Shown here: positions 34,359 to 43,206 of the stretch, piece after piece | Numbering within the stretch: position 1 is the stretch's first letter | Layout: each line of letters begins with the position of its first letter | Assembly: GCF_000375365.1 (NCBI RefSeq) | Contig: NZ_AQXB01000002.1 | Span: forward strand, 299,185-363,184 | DNA length: 64,000 nt | Direction of reading: 5' to 3' | Source of the DNA: Corynebacterium mastitidis DSM 44356 | Lineage (GTDB): Bacteria > Actinomycetota > Actinomycetes > Mycobacteriales > Mycobacteriaceae | Notes under the pieces: generated by a model | Told to the model about the DNA's origin: nothing | What the model saw: the letters and a program-made list of their open reading frames with translations, nothing else | The model's database searches: none | Translations under genes and position numbers: made by a program

Positions 34359-34503
34359 TACCATGATGGGCGGGGTGTTCTTCCCCGGCTGTGTCGGTAA
34401 CCTCGTGCATAAAAGCGAGCGGTCCGAGTACACGCCACGCCCGCAGGCTATCCCAGCCCCTAATTCCCCCGACCCCGCGCCACCCCTTATTACCTAGTCC
34501 AAC

Positions 34504-35499
34504 CTAGTCCACGTGCTGCGCGCGCGGCGGGGTAATCAGCGGCTTGGGCGAGTACTCGGCGCGCAGGTTGCGCAGGATCGTGGCGTGCTCGGCCAGGCGC
34601 TGATCCTCCTCGGTCACCGGGGTGAACTGTCGGGAGGGCAGGGCGTGCCCGTCCACGTCCTTGGCGATGTAGGTCACGGTGGCGTGGATCGCGGTCTCCA
34701 GCTCGGTGCGGCCCCGGTGGGCGTCGCCCGCGCGCACGTGGATGGACATCTGCATGCTGCGCTCGTCGGTGCGCAGCATGCGGGCGTCCACCTCGATGAG
34801 GTCACCGATGGAGATCGGCTGGTAGAAGCGGATGCCCCCGGCGTACACGGCCACGGTGTGTTCCCCGGACCACTCCATGGTGCAGGCGGTGCCCGCCTCG
34901 TCGATCCACTCCATCGCGGTGCCGCCGTGGACCTTGCCGCCCCAGTTGACGTCGGTGGGCTTGGCCAGGAATCGGGTAATCAGGCGGGGGGCGTCGGAGG
35001 GGCCGTCGTAGGTCTGCTTTTCCATCTCCGCCTCGATGGCGCTGCGCAGGCCGATGCGGGAGCGGGCGGCCTCCTGCACCCGGTGCTCCTCGTCGGAGGT
35101 GGGCACGAAGGTGGGCACGGGGGTGGACTTGCCGGTGCCGGGGCTCTTGGCCACGAAGATCACCAGGCAGTCGCAGGCGCGGGTGAACACTCCCTCGCGG
35201 GGGTCGGCGGAAAAGACCTCGTTGATGATGTGCATGGAGGTGCGCCCGGTCATGGCGATGCGGGAGCGCACCTCCACGATGTGCCCGGAGGGGATGGGGC
35301 GGGTGAAGTGGATATGTCCCACGTAGGCGGTCACGCAGTAGGTGCCGCACCACTGGGTGGCGCAGGCGTAGGCCGCCTTGTCGATCCACTCCAGCACGCG
35401 CCCGCCGGAGATACCGTGGGAGTCGGCAAAGAGCACGTCCGTGGGCGCGGCCATGAAGCGCAGGGTGACGGCGGGGGACTTGGTGGCGGGATTAGTCAT
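34504..35499 (-). CDS. Double-hotdog acyl-CoA thioesterase
   Basis: A 331-residue cytosolic protein made of two hotdog domains (about residues 12-135 and 175-300), hydrolysing acyl-CoA to free acid and CoA. Each half has the family pattern: SGGRVLEWIDKAAYACATQWCG with TAYVGHIHFTRPIPSGHIVEV in the first, and HGGTAMEWIDEAGTACTMEW with AVYAGGIRFYQPISIGDLIEV in the second. The second begins FLAKPTDVNWGGKVHGG, typical of YciA/ACOT-type enzymes. The start ATG follows GGAGAATGCC. Chain-length preference is not readable. Confidence 0.88.
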   Translation of the reverse strand: MTNPATKSPAVTLRFMAAPTDVLFADSHGISGGRVLEWIDKAAYACATQWCGTYCVTAYVGHIHFTRPIPSGHIVEVRSRIAMTGRTSMHIINEVFSADPREGVFTRACDCLVIFVAKSPGTGKSTPVPTFVPTSDEEHRVQEAARSRIGLRSAIEAEMEKQTYDGPSDAPRLITRFLAKPTDVNWGGKVHGGTAMEWIDEAGTACTMEWSGEHTVAVYAGGIRFYQPISIGDLIEVDARMLRTDERSMQMSIHVRAGDAHRGRTELETAIHATVTYIAKDVDGHALPSRQFTPVTEEDQRLAEHATILRNLRAEYSPKPLITPPRAQHVD

Positions 35500-35669
35500 G
35501 GATGTGGCATTCTCCGGGGTAATACGGGGTGGGTTCCATAGAAAAGTCCCCACCACCATACCGCGCGCCCGGCCGCGCCCACGAGCCGCGCCCACGAGGG
35601 GGGCAGTGAGATAGCAGGGAGAGAGATAGAGGAGGCGTGGGGCAAGGGCGGGCGGGATATACTGCCGTG

Positions 35670-36059
35670 GTGGCTAAGAAGATCGATCCTGTGGCCGCGC
35701 GCCGCGCGGTGGAGGCCGTCCGGGAGTGGGCGTGCGACCCCGAGGGCACCCCGGCGCCCCCGCGCGCGGAGCTGGCGGCGGCGGTGCGCCAGTCCGCCCG
35801 GCTGCTGGAGCACACCGCCCCGGGGCACTCGGTGGAGGTGCGGGTGCCGCCGTTTGTGGCGGTGCAGTGCATCGAGGGGCCGCGCCATACGCGCGGCACG
35901 CCGCCCAACGTGGTGGAAACCACCGCCCTCACCTGGCTGCGCCTGGTGGTGGGCGCGGAGGAGTACGAGGCGGCGGTGCGGAGCAACCGTGTGGAGGCCT
36001 CCGGGGCCCGCGCGGGGGAGGTGGCCCGCTGGCTGCCGTTGTTTAGGCTGGGTGGCTAA
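35670..36059 (+). CDS. Small SCP-like protein (sterol carrier protein family)
   Basis: A 129-residue protein of an actinobacterial SCP-2-like family often found just upstream of purF. Recognisable text: PPFVAVQCIEGPRHTRGTPPNVVETTALTWLRLV, where the hydrophobic-lined fold is expected to bind a lipid or similar ligand. Function is unknown. TATACT (35658-35663) lies 7 nt before GTG 35670 (GTG 35667 is adjacent and in frame), suggesting a leaderless start. Its stop is 20 nt before purF. Confidence 0.75.
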   Translation: MAKKIDPVAARRAVEAVREWACDPEGTPAPPRAELAAAVRQSARLLEHTAPGHSVEVRVPPFVAVQCIEGPRHTRGTPPNVVETTALTWLRLVVGAEEYEAAVRSNRVEASGARAGEVARWLPLFRLGG

Positions 36060-36079
36060 GGGTGGCTATGATGTTGCCC

Positions 36080-37597
36080 GTGGCACTTAGGAACACGCAT
36101 TGTCCTCCCGTCCCTGTCTCGCCTCCCGTGAACCTCGACGATCGCGGGGAGACCGCCCCGCGCGAGGAGTGCGGTGTCTTCGGTGTGTGGGCGCCGGGCG
36201 AGGAGGTCGCCAAGCTGACGTACTTCGGATTGTTCGCCCTCCAGCATCGCGGCCAGGAGGCCGCGGGCATCGCGGTGGGCGATGGCGACCGGATCATCGT
36301 GTACAAGGACATGGGCCTGGTCTCCCAGATCTTCGACGAGATGCTGCTGGATTCCTTCGAGGGGGACGTGGCCATCGGGCATACCCGGTACTCCACGGCG
36401 GGCGGCACGGACTGGAACAACGTCCAGCCCATGTTCCGCACCTCCTCCAACGGCACGGACATCGCCCTGGGGCACAACGGCAACCTGGTGAACTTCATGG
36501 AGCTGCGCGACGAGGCCACGGAGCGCGGCGTGCTGGACGCCGCCAGCGCCTCGGACACCAACGTGCTCACGGCCCTGCTTGCCGACGCCGTCGCGGACGG
36601 CACCACCGTGCTCGACGCCGCCCGCGAGCTGCTGCCGCGCGTGCACGGCGCCTTCTGCCTGACCTTCACCGACGGCCAGACCCTGTACGCCGCCCGCGAT
36701 CCCTATGGCGTGCGGCCCCTGGCCCTGGGCCGCCTGGAGCGCGGCTGGGTGGTGGCCAGCGAGACGTGCGCCCTGGACATCGTGGGGGCCTCCTTCGTCC
36801 GGGAGATCGAGCCCGGCGAGATGGTGGCGATCGACGCCACGGGCATCCACAGCGAGCGCTTTGCCGAGCCGCGCCACAAGGGCTGCGTGTTCGAGTACGT
36901 CTACCTGGCCCGACCGGACACGGTGATCCGGGACCGCTCGGTCAACGCGGTGCGCATCGACATCGGCCGCCGCCTGGCCCGGGAGTTCCCCGCCGAGGGC
37001 GACCTGGTGATGCCGGTTCCGGAGTCCGGCACACCCGCGGCGGTGGGGTACGCGCGCGAGTCGGGCATCCCCTTCGGCCAGGGCCTGGTGAAGAACTCCT
37101 ACGTGGGCCGCACCTTCATCCAGCCCTCGCAGACGCTGCGCCAGCTCGGCATCCGCCTCAAGCTCAACCCGCTGCGGGAGGTCATCGAGGGCAAGCGCCT
37201 GATCGTGGTGGACGATTCGATCGTGCGCGGCAACACCCAGCGCGCCCTGATCCGCATGCTGCGGGAGGCGGGCGCCGCGGAGGTGCACGTGCGCATCGCC
37301 TCTCCGCCGGTGAAGTGGCCCTGCTTCTACGGCATCGACTTTGCCAGCCCCGGCGAGCTGATCGCCAACTCCGGGGATAGCCAAAACGACGAGGACGTGG
37401 CGCAGTCCATCTGCACCGCCATCGGGGCGGATTCCCTGGGGTTTGTGTCCATCGAGCAGATGGTGGAGGCCACCGAGCAGCCCATGAGCGAGCTGTGCAC
37501 CGCGTGCTTCTCCGGGGAATACCCCCTCGGCCTGCCCGAGGGCAACCCCAACGCCGAGCTTGTGGCCCGCCTGCAAGAACCCCTCGCCCAGAGCTAA
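36080..37597 (+). CDS. purF: Amidophosphoribosyltransferase
   Basis: Catalyses the first committed step of purine synthesis, PRPP plus glutamine to phosphoribosylamine. The Ntn-hydrolase nucleophile is Cys31 in EECGVFGVW, exposed after removal of a propeptide of about 30 residues. Further motifs are ALQHRGQEAAGI, GHTRYSTAG, and the PRPP-binding VVDDSIVRGNT near residue 375, with EYVYLARPDT between the domains. GTG 36080 lies 7 nt after TATGAT (36067-36072), favouring a leaderless start; GTG 36062 is an upstream alternative. purM follows 38 nt later. Confidence 0.96.
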   Translation: MALRNTHCPPVPVSPPVNLDDRGETAPREECGVFGVWAPGEEVAKLTYFGLFALQHRGQEAAGIAVGDGDRIIVYKDMGLVSQIFDEMLLDSFEGDVAIGHTRYSTAGGTDWNNVQPMFRTSSNGTDIALGHNGNLVNFMELRDEATERGVLDAASASDTNVLTALLADAVADGTTVLDAARELLPRVHGAFCLTFTDGQTLYAARDPYGVRPLALGRLERGWVVASETCALDIVGASFVREIEPGEMVAIDATGIHSERFAEPRHKGCVFEYVYLARPDTVIRDRSVNAVRIDIGRRLAREFPAEGDLVMPVPESGTPAAVGYARESGIPFGQGLVKNSYVGRTFIQPSQTLRQLGIRLKLNPLREVIEGKRLIVVDDSIVRGNTQRALIRMLREAGAAEVHVRIASPPVKWPCFYGIDFASPGELIANSGDSQNDEDVAQSICTAIGADSLGFVSIEQMVEATEQPMSELCTACFSGEYPLGLPEGNPNAELVARLQEPLAQS

Positions 37598-37635
37598 CCC
37601 CGTGACCACGAACAAGGACGGAAAGAGACAAAACG

Positions 37636-38706
37636 ATGAGTCAGAATGAGACGCAAGGTGCCTCCTACGCCGCCGCCGGGGTAGACATCGAGGCCGGGGA
37701 CCGCGCGGTGGAGCTGTTCGCCCCGCTGGCCAAGAAGGCCACCCGCCCCGAGGTGCGCGGCGGGCTGGGCGGCTTCGCCGGTCTCTTCGCCCTGGGCAAG
37801 TACCGCGAGCCGCTGCTGGCCGCCGGGTCCGACGGCGTGGGCACCAAGCTCGCGGTGGCCCAGGCGATGGGCAAGCACGACACCATCGGCATCGACCTGG
37901 TGGCCATGTGCGTGGACGACCTCGTGGTGTGCGGCGCGGAGCCGCTCTTCCTCCAGGACTACATCGCCATCGGCAAGGTCGTTCCGGAGCACGTGGCGCA
38001 GATCGTCTCCGGCATCGCGGAGGGCTGCACCGAGGCCGGCTGCGCCCTGCTCGGCGGGGAGACCGCCGAGCACCCGGGCCTGATGGAGCCGGGGGAGTAC
38101 GACGTTTCCGCCACCGCCGTGGGCGTGGTGGAGGCGGACGAGCTGCTGGGCCCGGACCGGGTGCGCCCCGGGGACGTCATCATCGGCATGGCCTCCTCCG
38201 GCCTGCACTCCAACGGCTACTCCCTGGCGCGCCACGTGCTGCTGGAGCGCGCCGGCTTGCCGCTCGACGGCCACGTGGAGGAGCTGGGCCGCACCCTGGG
38301 CGAGGAGCTGCTGGAGCCCACCCGCATCTACACCAAGGACTGCCTGGCCCTGGCGGCGGAGTGCGATATTCACACCTTCTGCCACGTCACCGGCGGCGGC
38401 CTGGCGGGCAACCTGGCGCGCGTGATCCCGGATCACCTCGTGGCCACGATCTCGCGCGGGGCGTGGACCCCGGGGCAGATCTTCCGCACCATCGCCTCCC
38501 TGGGCAAGGTGTCCGAGGAGGAGATGGAAAAGACCTTCAACATGGGCGTGGGCATGGTCGCGGTGGTCTCCGCCCAGGATCGGGACCGCGCCCTGGCGAT
38601 GCTCGCGGCCCGCCACGTGCCGAGCTTCGAGATCGGCACGGTGCGCGACGCCGCCGAGGGCGACGCCCAGCGCGTGGTGATGACGGGCAGTCACCCCGGC
38701 TACTGA
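37636..38706 (+). CDS. purM: Phosphoribosylformylglycinamidine cyclo-ligase (AIR synthase)
   Basis: Closes the imidazole ring, converting FGAM to AIR with ATP. The 356-residue length is normal. Motifs: GGLGGFAGLFALGKYREPLLAAGSDGVGTKLAVA, the MCVDDLVVCGAEPLFLQDY segment of the dimer interface, and GCALLGGETAEHPGLM. It is placed directly behind purF and is terminated by an 18-bp hairpin. The RBS GGAAAGAG is 8-10 nt before the ATG. Confidence 0.97.
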   Translation: MSQNETQGASYAAAGVDIEAGDRAVELFAPLAKKATRPEVRGGLGGFAGLFALGKYREPLLAAGSDGVGTKLAVAQAMGKHDTIGIDLVAMCVDDLVVCGAEPLFLQDYIAIGKVVPEHVAQIVSGIAEGCTEAGCALLGGETAEHPGLMEPGEYDVSATAVGVVEADELLGPDRVRPGDVIIGMASSGLHSNGYSLARHVLLERAGLPLDGHVEELGRTLGEELLEPTRIYTKDCLALAAECDIHTFCHVTGGGLAGNLARVIPDHLVATISRGAWTPGQIFRTIASLGKVSEEEMEKTFNMGVGMVAVVSAQDRDRALAMLAARHVPSFEIGTVRDAAEGDAQRVVMTGSHPGY

Positions 38707-38722
38707 TTGCCCGGCGGGGGAC

Positions 38723-38778
38723 AGGAAAAGGGGCGGCACCTCTTCTCGGTGGAGAGGGTGCCGCCCCTTTTCCTGGCG
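38723..38778. terminator. Bidirectional terminator between purM and the DUF3073 gene
   Basis: AGGAAAAGGGGCGGCACC (38723-38740) pairs perfectly with GGTGCCGCCCCTTTTCCT (38757-38774); inner arms TCTTC/GGAGA extend it. The CCTTTTCC-type arms give T-rich tails in both directions, serving the convergent genes on both sides. Confidence 0.85.
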
Positions 38779-38797
38779 GTGACGAGGAGGGCGGGCC

Positions 38798-39001
38798 CTA
38801 GCGGCCCTCCTCCCTGTCATCCCAGTAGGCGTACTCCGCGTACGGGTCGTCGTAATCCGTCTCGGAGGAGTCCTCGTAGGAGCGGTGAGGAGCCTTGCCG
38901 GCTAGTTCACGCTGTAGGGACTCCAGATCCATGTCTGGCGTGCTGTATTTCAACCGGCGTGCAACTTTGGTCTGTTTTGCCTTCGCGCGACCGCGACCCA
39001 T
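38798..39001 (-). CDS. DUF3073 conserved actinobacterial protein
   Basis: A 67-residue protein: MGRGRAKAKQTKVARRLKY followed by an acidic tail (YEDSSETDYDDPYAEYAYW). The basic head and very acidic Tyr/Asp-rich tail are hallmarks of DUF3073, a family confined to actinobacteria and commonly found near purM. No function is established to my knowledge; the charge split suggests nucleic-acid or protein contact. The start lies downstream of a 23-bp palindromic element. Confidence 0.88.
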   Translation of the reverse strand: MGRGRAKAKQTKVARRLKYSTPDMDLESLQRELAGKAPHRSYEDSSETDYDDPYAEYAYWDDREEGR

Positions 39002-39064
39002 GGCGATGACCCCCTTGGAGTTTCAGGGCACCCAGGGAATTCGGATGCCCCATCTGCTTTACGT

Positions 39065-39087
39065 GTGTCTATATTCCTGTAAGACAC
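39065..39087. promoter_or_regulatory. Palindrome GTGTCT-N11-AGACAC in the DUF3073 promoter
   Basis: GTGTCT (39065-39070) and AGACAC (39082-39087) are perfect inverted arms around 11 nt, with A/T-rich inner sequence (ATATTCCTGTA). It lies 64-86 nt before the DUF3073 start in a 160-nt gap with no other gene. The arms match none of the corynebacterial operators I know well. Confidence 0.45.
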
Positions 39088-39161
39088 AATAGCGGTTCTG
39101 ACCAAAAATTTCTGCACCGCCTCCGCCGGGGGCGGCTTTGGGCAGGGTACGGGGCTAAAAG

Positions 39162-40256
39162 CTACCGCCCCCGCAGCCGATCCATTGCGGCGCGCCCGGC
39201 CTTATCCCCCTCGAAGCTCGGCAGGGAGTCCTCGTCCACGGACAGCGCGGCGTCCCCGGCCACCAGGGCGGGCCCGCCGGGGCTCAGCGCGGAGCGCTTG
39301 AGCAGGCCCAGCGCGATGGGCCCCCACTCGTGGTCGTGCACCACCGTGCCCAGGCGCCCCACCCGTCGCCCCTGGGGGCCCGCCGTGATGTCCGTCCCGG
39401 GGGCGGGCAGCGCGGGCACGGAGCCGTCGAGGTGCAGGCGCACCAGCAGGCGCGGGGAGCGCCCGATGTTTTCCACCCGGGCCACCGTCTCCTGCCCCCG
39501 GTAACACCCCTTGACCAAGTGCACGGCGCCGGGGTTCTCCCCCCGGCCGATCCAGCGGGGCACCTCGTGCGGGATCGCCTTGGCGTCCAGGTCCGCGCCC
39601 AGCTCCGGCTCCAGGGCGTGCACCCGGTGCGCGCTCCACGCCATGAGCCCCGCCGGGTGCAGGCCGCGCTCGCGCAGGCGTTCCACGGCGGCGGGCAGGT
39701 CGGCGCGCTCCACGGCGAGGTCGAGGCGGCCGCCCAGGGGCCGGGACAAGGCCAGCGGCAGGCCGCCGAGGTCGGGGGCGGGGTCGAACCGGCCGAGCAG
39801 GGTGAGCAGGCCCAGGGAGGTCTCCTCGATCTCCACCTCGGACCAGAACACCATGCGGCGCAGGTACGCCAGCAGGGAATCCGCCTGTACTTGGGGCAGG
39901 TCGAGGTAGAACCCCGCCTCCGTCCGGCTGATCCCGGCGTGGTGGAGCACGCGCCCCTGGGCGTCGAGGTCGAGGGCCTCGGCGTGGAAGCCCGGGGGGG
40001 CGTCGTCGAGCTTCTGGCTGAGCAGGTTGTTGAGGAAGGCCGCGGCGTCCGCGCCGCCCACGCGGATGATGGCGCGGTGCGATCTGTCGATGACCACCCC
40101 GGAGCCTGCGGCCCGGCGCTGCTCGGCCAGGGGATCGCCGTAGTGCCAGGCCACGCCCCGGCCGTCCACGGCCAGGGCCAGGGGATCGGACTCGTGGGCC
40201 GGGGTGGCCCCGGGCAGGCTCAGCAGCGGGGAGGTGTAATCGGTGGTTTCAGACAC
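39162..40256 (-). CDS. ygfZ: Folate-binding protein YgfZ family
   Basis: A 364-residue GcvT-like protein that supports iron-sulfur cluster enzymes using tetrahydrofolate. The diagnostic motif K-G-C-Y-x-G-Q-E is present in VKGCYRGQETVARVENIGR. AIIRVGGADAAAFLNNLLSQKLD at the N-terminus and the C-terminal beta-barrel (GPQGRRVGRLGTVVHDHEWG) are also typical. GTG 40256 lies 6 nt after TACCAT on the minus strand, indicating a leaderless start. It is divergent from a pabC candidate 40 nt away; both promoters sit in that short gap. Confidence 0.92.
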   Translation of the reverse strand: MSETTDYTSPLLSLPGATPAHESDPLALAVDGRGVAWHYGDPLAEQRRAAGSGVVIDRSHRAIIRVGGADAAAFLNNLLSQKLDDAPPGFHAEALDLDAQGRVLHHAGISRTEAGFYLDLPQVQADSLLAYLRRMVFWSEVEIEETSLGLLTLLGRFDPAPDLGGLPLALSRPLGGRLDLAVERADLPAAVERLRERGLHPAGLMAWSAHRVHALEPELGADLDAKAIPHEVPRWIGRGENPGAVHLVKGCYRGQETVARVENIGRSPRLLVRLHLDGSVPALPAPGTDITAGPQGRRVGRLGTVVHDHEWGPIALGLLKRSALSPGGPALVAGDAALSVDEDSLPSFEGDKAGRAAMDRLRGR

Positions 40257-40296
40257 AGGTAGATGGTAACCCCCCGCGGCGGGCATAATTCAAGGT

Positions 40297-41196
40297 ATGG
40301 CTGGAAGCACGGCACCCATCATCTTCATCCTGGAGCCCTTCGGCGGGTCCATCCGCAGGCACAACGCCTCCCTTCCGTTCCTGTTCTGGGATGACGCGGC
40401 GGTCACCCGTGGCGACGGCGTCTTTGAAACCTTCCTGGTGCGCGGGGGCCGCGTGTGCAATCAGGAGCGCCACGCGCGGCGCTTCGCCGCCTCCGCCCGC
40501 GCCCTGGGCCTGCCGGAACCCGACCTCGATTACTGGCGCTCGGCCACCGCCGAGGCCGTGGCGGCGTGGGCGGCCGAGCGCGGCGAGGAGGCCGAGGGAA
40601 AGTGCGTGTGGACCTACAGCCACGGGCGGGCCACCACCGGCTTTCCCTCCGCGTGGCTCACCCTCACGGAGGTGGGGCGGCGGCAGCGCGAGCAGCGCGA
40701 GGAGGGGGTGAGCGCCCTGACCCTGCCGCGCGGGCTGGTGCCCAACCCTCAGGCGCGAGACTGGATGCCCGCCGGGGCCAAGACCCTCGGCTACGCGGAG
40801 GCGATGTCCGCCCTGCGCCACGCGCGCTCCCGGGGCTGCGAGGAGGTGATCTTCACCGAGGGCACCGGGGAGGAGGCCCGCGTGCTGGAGGGGGCGACCT
40901 CCACCGTGGTGCTGGTGAAAAAGAACCGCAAGATGCGCACCCCCGTCCCCGGCGGGGAGGTGCTGCCGGGCACCACCCAGGAGGCGCTGTTCCACGCCGC
41001 CCAGGAGGCGGGATGGCGGTGCAAGGCCAAGGACCTCACGGTGGCCGACCTCCGCGCGGCGCAGTCCGTGTGGCTGGTCAGCTCCGTGCGGCTGGCGGCC
41101 CGCGTGACCAGCCTCGACGGCGCCGCGCTCCCGGACCCCGGGCGCGGGCACGAGAGGGAGGTCAGGGCGCTCATCGAGGCGGCGGTGACCGCCTAG
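40297..41196 (+). CDS. pabC: Aminodeoxychorismate lyase (class IV aminotransferase)
   Basis: A 299-residue PLP enzyme, likely converting aminodeoxychorismate to p-aminobenzoate and pyruvate. Motifs: TRGDGVFETFLVRGGRV, GAKTLGYAEAM with the PLP lysine, EEVIFTEG, RVLEGATSTVVLV, LPGTTQEAL, and VSSVRLAARV. CATAAT (40284-40289) lies 7 nt before the ATG, a probable leaderless start. A branched-chain or D-amino-acid aminotransferase is the main alternative in this fold. A second, shorter PabC-like protein is encoded directly behind pabAB (4025-4654). Confidence 0.8.
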   Translation: MAGSTAPIIFILEPFGGSIRRHNASLPFLFWDDAAVTRGDGVFETFLVRGGRVCNQERHARRFAASARALGLPEPDLDYWRSATAEAVAAWAAERGEEAEGKCVWTYSHGRATTGFPSAWLTLTEVGRRQREQREEGVSALTLPRGLVPNPQARDWMPAGAKTLGYAEAMSALRHARSRGCEEVIFTEGTGEEARVLEGATSTVVLVKKNRKMRTPVPGGEVLPGTTQEALFHAAQEAGWRCKAKDLTVADLRAAQSVWLVSSVRLAARVTSLDGAALPDPGRGHEREVRALIEAAVTA

Positions 41197-41215
41197 GCGT
41201 ACTCGGCTGGGGGCG

Positions 41216-41899
41216 CTAGCCCACCACCCGGGTCAGCTCGGCGGACATGCGCGGGTGCAGCTCGCCGTCCACCACGCGCTCGTCCACCCAGCCCAGGTGG
41301 TTGTTGGGCATGAGCCCGTAGAGGCGCTTGCCCGGCCCCAGGGTGGCGGGCCCGGTCTCCGTGACCATCGTGGAGGCGGACTGGATCTCCCAGGCGCGCT
41401 CGTTGACGGGCTTGCCGTAGAAGATCTCCACCGCGCCCGCGGAGTTGGCGCAGACGAACTCGATGTTGTCCTTCAGGTCGATGCGCACGAAGCCGGACTC
41501 GCGCTGGTCCAGGTCGGAGGGGTTGCCCTCCTCGTCCACCTTCCACATGCGGGACTCGTAGGTCAGGTAGTTCTCGCCGTCGTGGGCGAAGGTAATCTGC
41601 TGCCCGAAGGTGTACTGCCCGCCCTCCGGGGTGTCGGCCTGGCCCTCGCCGCGCCACACGCCCACCAGGGGCAGCAGGGCGAGGAGGCCGTCGTGCAGGT
41701 TCGGCCCCAGGCGCAGGTTGGCGGTGTCGGCCGCCACCGGCAGGTCCTCGAGGGAGGGGATGTTGCGGCCCGCCGTGGACTTGGACTGCTCGGCGGCGAG
41801 GTTCACCGCGTCGGTGCCGCTGCGGGTGGGGCGGGACTCGGGGGCGCCGGAGGCGGCGGCGTCGCCGGGGGTATCGGGAACGTGATTTTCTTCAGCCAT
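41216..41899 (-). CDS. Nitrobindin / FABP-like heme-binding protein
   Basis: A 227-residue protein with a disordered, Ser/Glu/Ala-rich N-terminus (about 1-65) and a C-terminal ten-strand barrel of the nitrobindin (DUF1794) family. The motif GVWRGEG (GxWxGxG) opens the barrel, then QQITFAHDGENYLTYESRMWKV, GFVRI and MPNNHLGWVDERVVDG. Family members bind heme and isomerise peroxynitrite. I cannot confirm the proximal His position relative to the family, though a late His (ELHPRMSAELTRV) is in the expected region. Convergent with pabC. Confidence 0.85.
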   Translation of the reverse strand: MAEENHVPDTPGDAAASGAPESRPTRSGTDAVNLAAEQSKSTAGRNIPSLEDLPVAADTANLRLGPNLHDGLLALLPLVGVWRGEGQADTPEGGQYTFGQQITFAHDGENYLTYESRMWKVDEEGNPSDLDQRESGFVRIDLKDNIEFVCANSAGAVEIFYGKPVNERAWEIQSASTMVTETGPATLGPGKRLYGLMPNNHLGWVDERVVDGELHPRMSAELTRVVG

Positions 41900-41948
41900 G
41901 CCCACCAGGGTACTGGTAGGGTCGCGCGCGGGGGCTACACTGGTACCG

Positions 41949-42983
41949 GTGCGTGCGCTGATGATTTCCAACCCCCATGCCACCACCCAATCCGGCCTCA
42001 TGCTGCGCCGGGTGATGGCGGCCCTGCGCGAGGTGGAGGGGCTGCGGGTGCGCAGCGTGCTGACCCACCACGCCGGGCACGCCGCAGAGATGTGCCGGGG
42101 GCTGCGCCGCGAGGACTACGACGTGGTGATCGCCGTGGGCGGGGACGGCACCGTCAACGAGGTCATCAACGGCCTGCTGGGGGAGGTGGAGGGCGCCCCG
42201 GCGGCGGGGGAGGTCCCGGCCCTGGCGGTGGTGCCCACCGGTTCCGCCAACGTCTTTGCCCGCGCCCTGGGCTACCAGCCCTTCTCCGACGTCGTGGCCC
42301 GCCAGCTCGCCCAGGCCCTCCGCGGGGACCAGCGCCGCAGCATCTGCCTGGGCACCTGGAACGAGGGGTGGTTCGCCGTCAACGCGGGCTTCGGCATCGA
42401 CGCCACCGTGATCGAGCGGGTGGAGCAGGTGCGCAGCCGGGGTTTTGCCGCCACGCCCCTGCGCTACCTGGTGGTCTCCACGGAGGCGTGGCTGCGCAGC
42501 CAGATCAAGCCGCCCTCCATCGAGGTGCGCGCCACCTCGGCCGCCGGGGGCGACCTGCACTTAAGCCGCATGCCCCTGCTCTTCGCCTCCAACACCAACC
42601 CCTGGACCTTCCTCGGCCCGCTGCCCGTGGTCACCAACCCCGGCAACTCCTTCGACCAGGGGCTTGGGCTCTTCGGCCTCACCGACATCCGGGGCTTGGG
42701 CGGGGTGGCCAGCATGCTCCACCTCATCGGCGTGGGTCACCAGCGCCGCTTCGAGGGATGGATCAAGCGGCGCACCGTGCGGTTCGACGACGCAACCGCC
42801 GTGGAGATGGTCTGCCCCACGCCCGAGCACTTCCAGGTGGACGGCGAGTACGAGGGGGACTACACCCGGGTGCGGCTCGGCTCCGTTCCCGCCGCCCTGG
42901 AGGTGTTCGCCCCGCGCGAGGAGCCGCTGTCCGTCCGCAGGACCGTGTGGCGCACGTTGCGGGACTTTGTCCGCGTGCGGTAG
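41949..42983 (+). CDS. Diacylglycerol-kinase-family lipid kinase
   Basis: A 344-residue soluble or membrane-associated kinase of the YegS/DgkB/sphingosine-kinase fold. The nucleotide-binding signature is VVIAVGGDGTVNEVINGLLG with VVPTGSANVFARALG; HFQVDGEYEG marks the second domain. TACACT (41936-41941) lies 7 nt before GTG 41949, so a leaderless start is likely (ATG further downstream is possible). The lipid substrate is not readable; in actinobacteria this family acts on diacylglycerol or phosphatidylinositol precursors. Confidence 0.87.
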   Translation: MRALMISNPHATTQSGLMLRRVMAALREVEGLRVRSVLTHHAGHAAEMCRGLRREDYDVVIAVGGDGTVNEVINGLLGEVEGAPAAGEVPALAVVPTGSANVFARALGYQPFSDVVARQLAQALRGDQRRSICLGTWNEGWFAVNAGFGIDATVIERVEQVRSRGFAATPLRYLVVSTEAWLRSQIKPPSIEVRATSAAGGDLHLSRMPLLFASNTNPWTFLGPLPVVTNPGNSFDQGLGLFGLTDIRGLGGVASMLHLIGVGHQRRFEGWIKRRTVRFDDATAVEMVCPTPEHFQVDGEYEGDYTRVRLGSVPAALEVFAPREEPLSVRRTVWRTLRDFVRVR

Positions 42984-43032
42984 CCGCCGGGCGCCGCGGG
43001 GTCGGGAGCGGAGGGTGGTGCCGCGCGGTCGC

Positions 43033-43139
43033 GACGTTTCCATGCCGCCGTGGGGCGCGTGGGGTTCGCTCCCGCCCCACGGCGGAATGAAAGCGTCCCG
43101 CGCCGCCCGGGCGTGACGGGAGTGAACCTCATCCGTCAC
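43033..43139. terminator. Long inverted repeat and second hairpin between convergent genes
   Basis: CCGCCGTGGGGCG (43045-43057) pairs perfectly with CGCCCCACGGCGG (43073-43085), extended by GACG.TTTC / GAAA.CGTC arms out to about 43097. A smaller stem GTGACGG/CCGTCAC follows (43113-43119, 43133-43139). Lying between the ends of the lipid kinase (42983) and the minus-strand LmeA-like gene (43207), it is probably a bidirectional terminator, though no T-run is present. No gene is seen in this 223-nt gap. Confidence 0.5.
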
Positions 43140-43206
43140 ACACCGGCATGAAAAGCGCAGACTCGGCCGCCCGCGCCCTCGCGACCCCGCGCGCCCAAGC
43201 CCGCGC

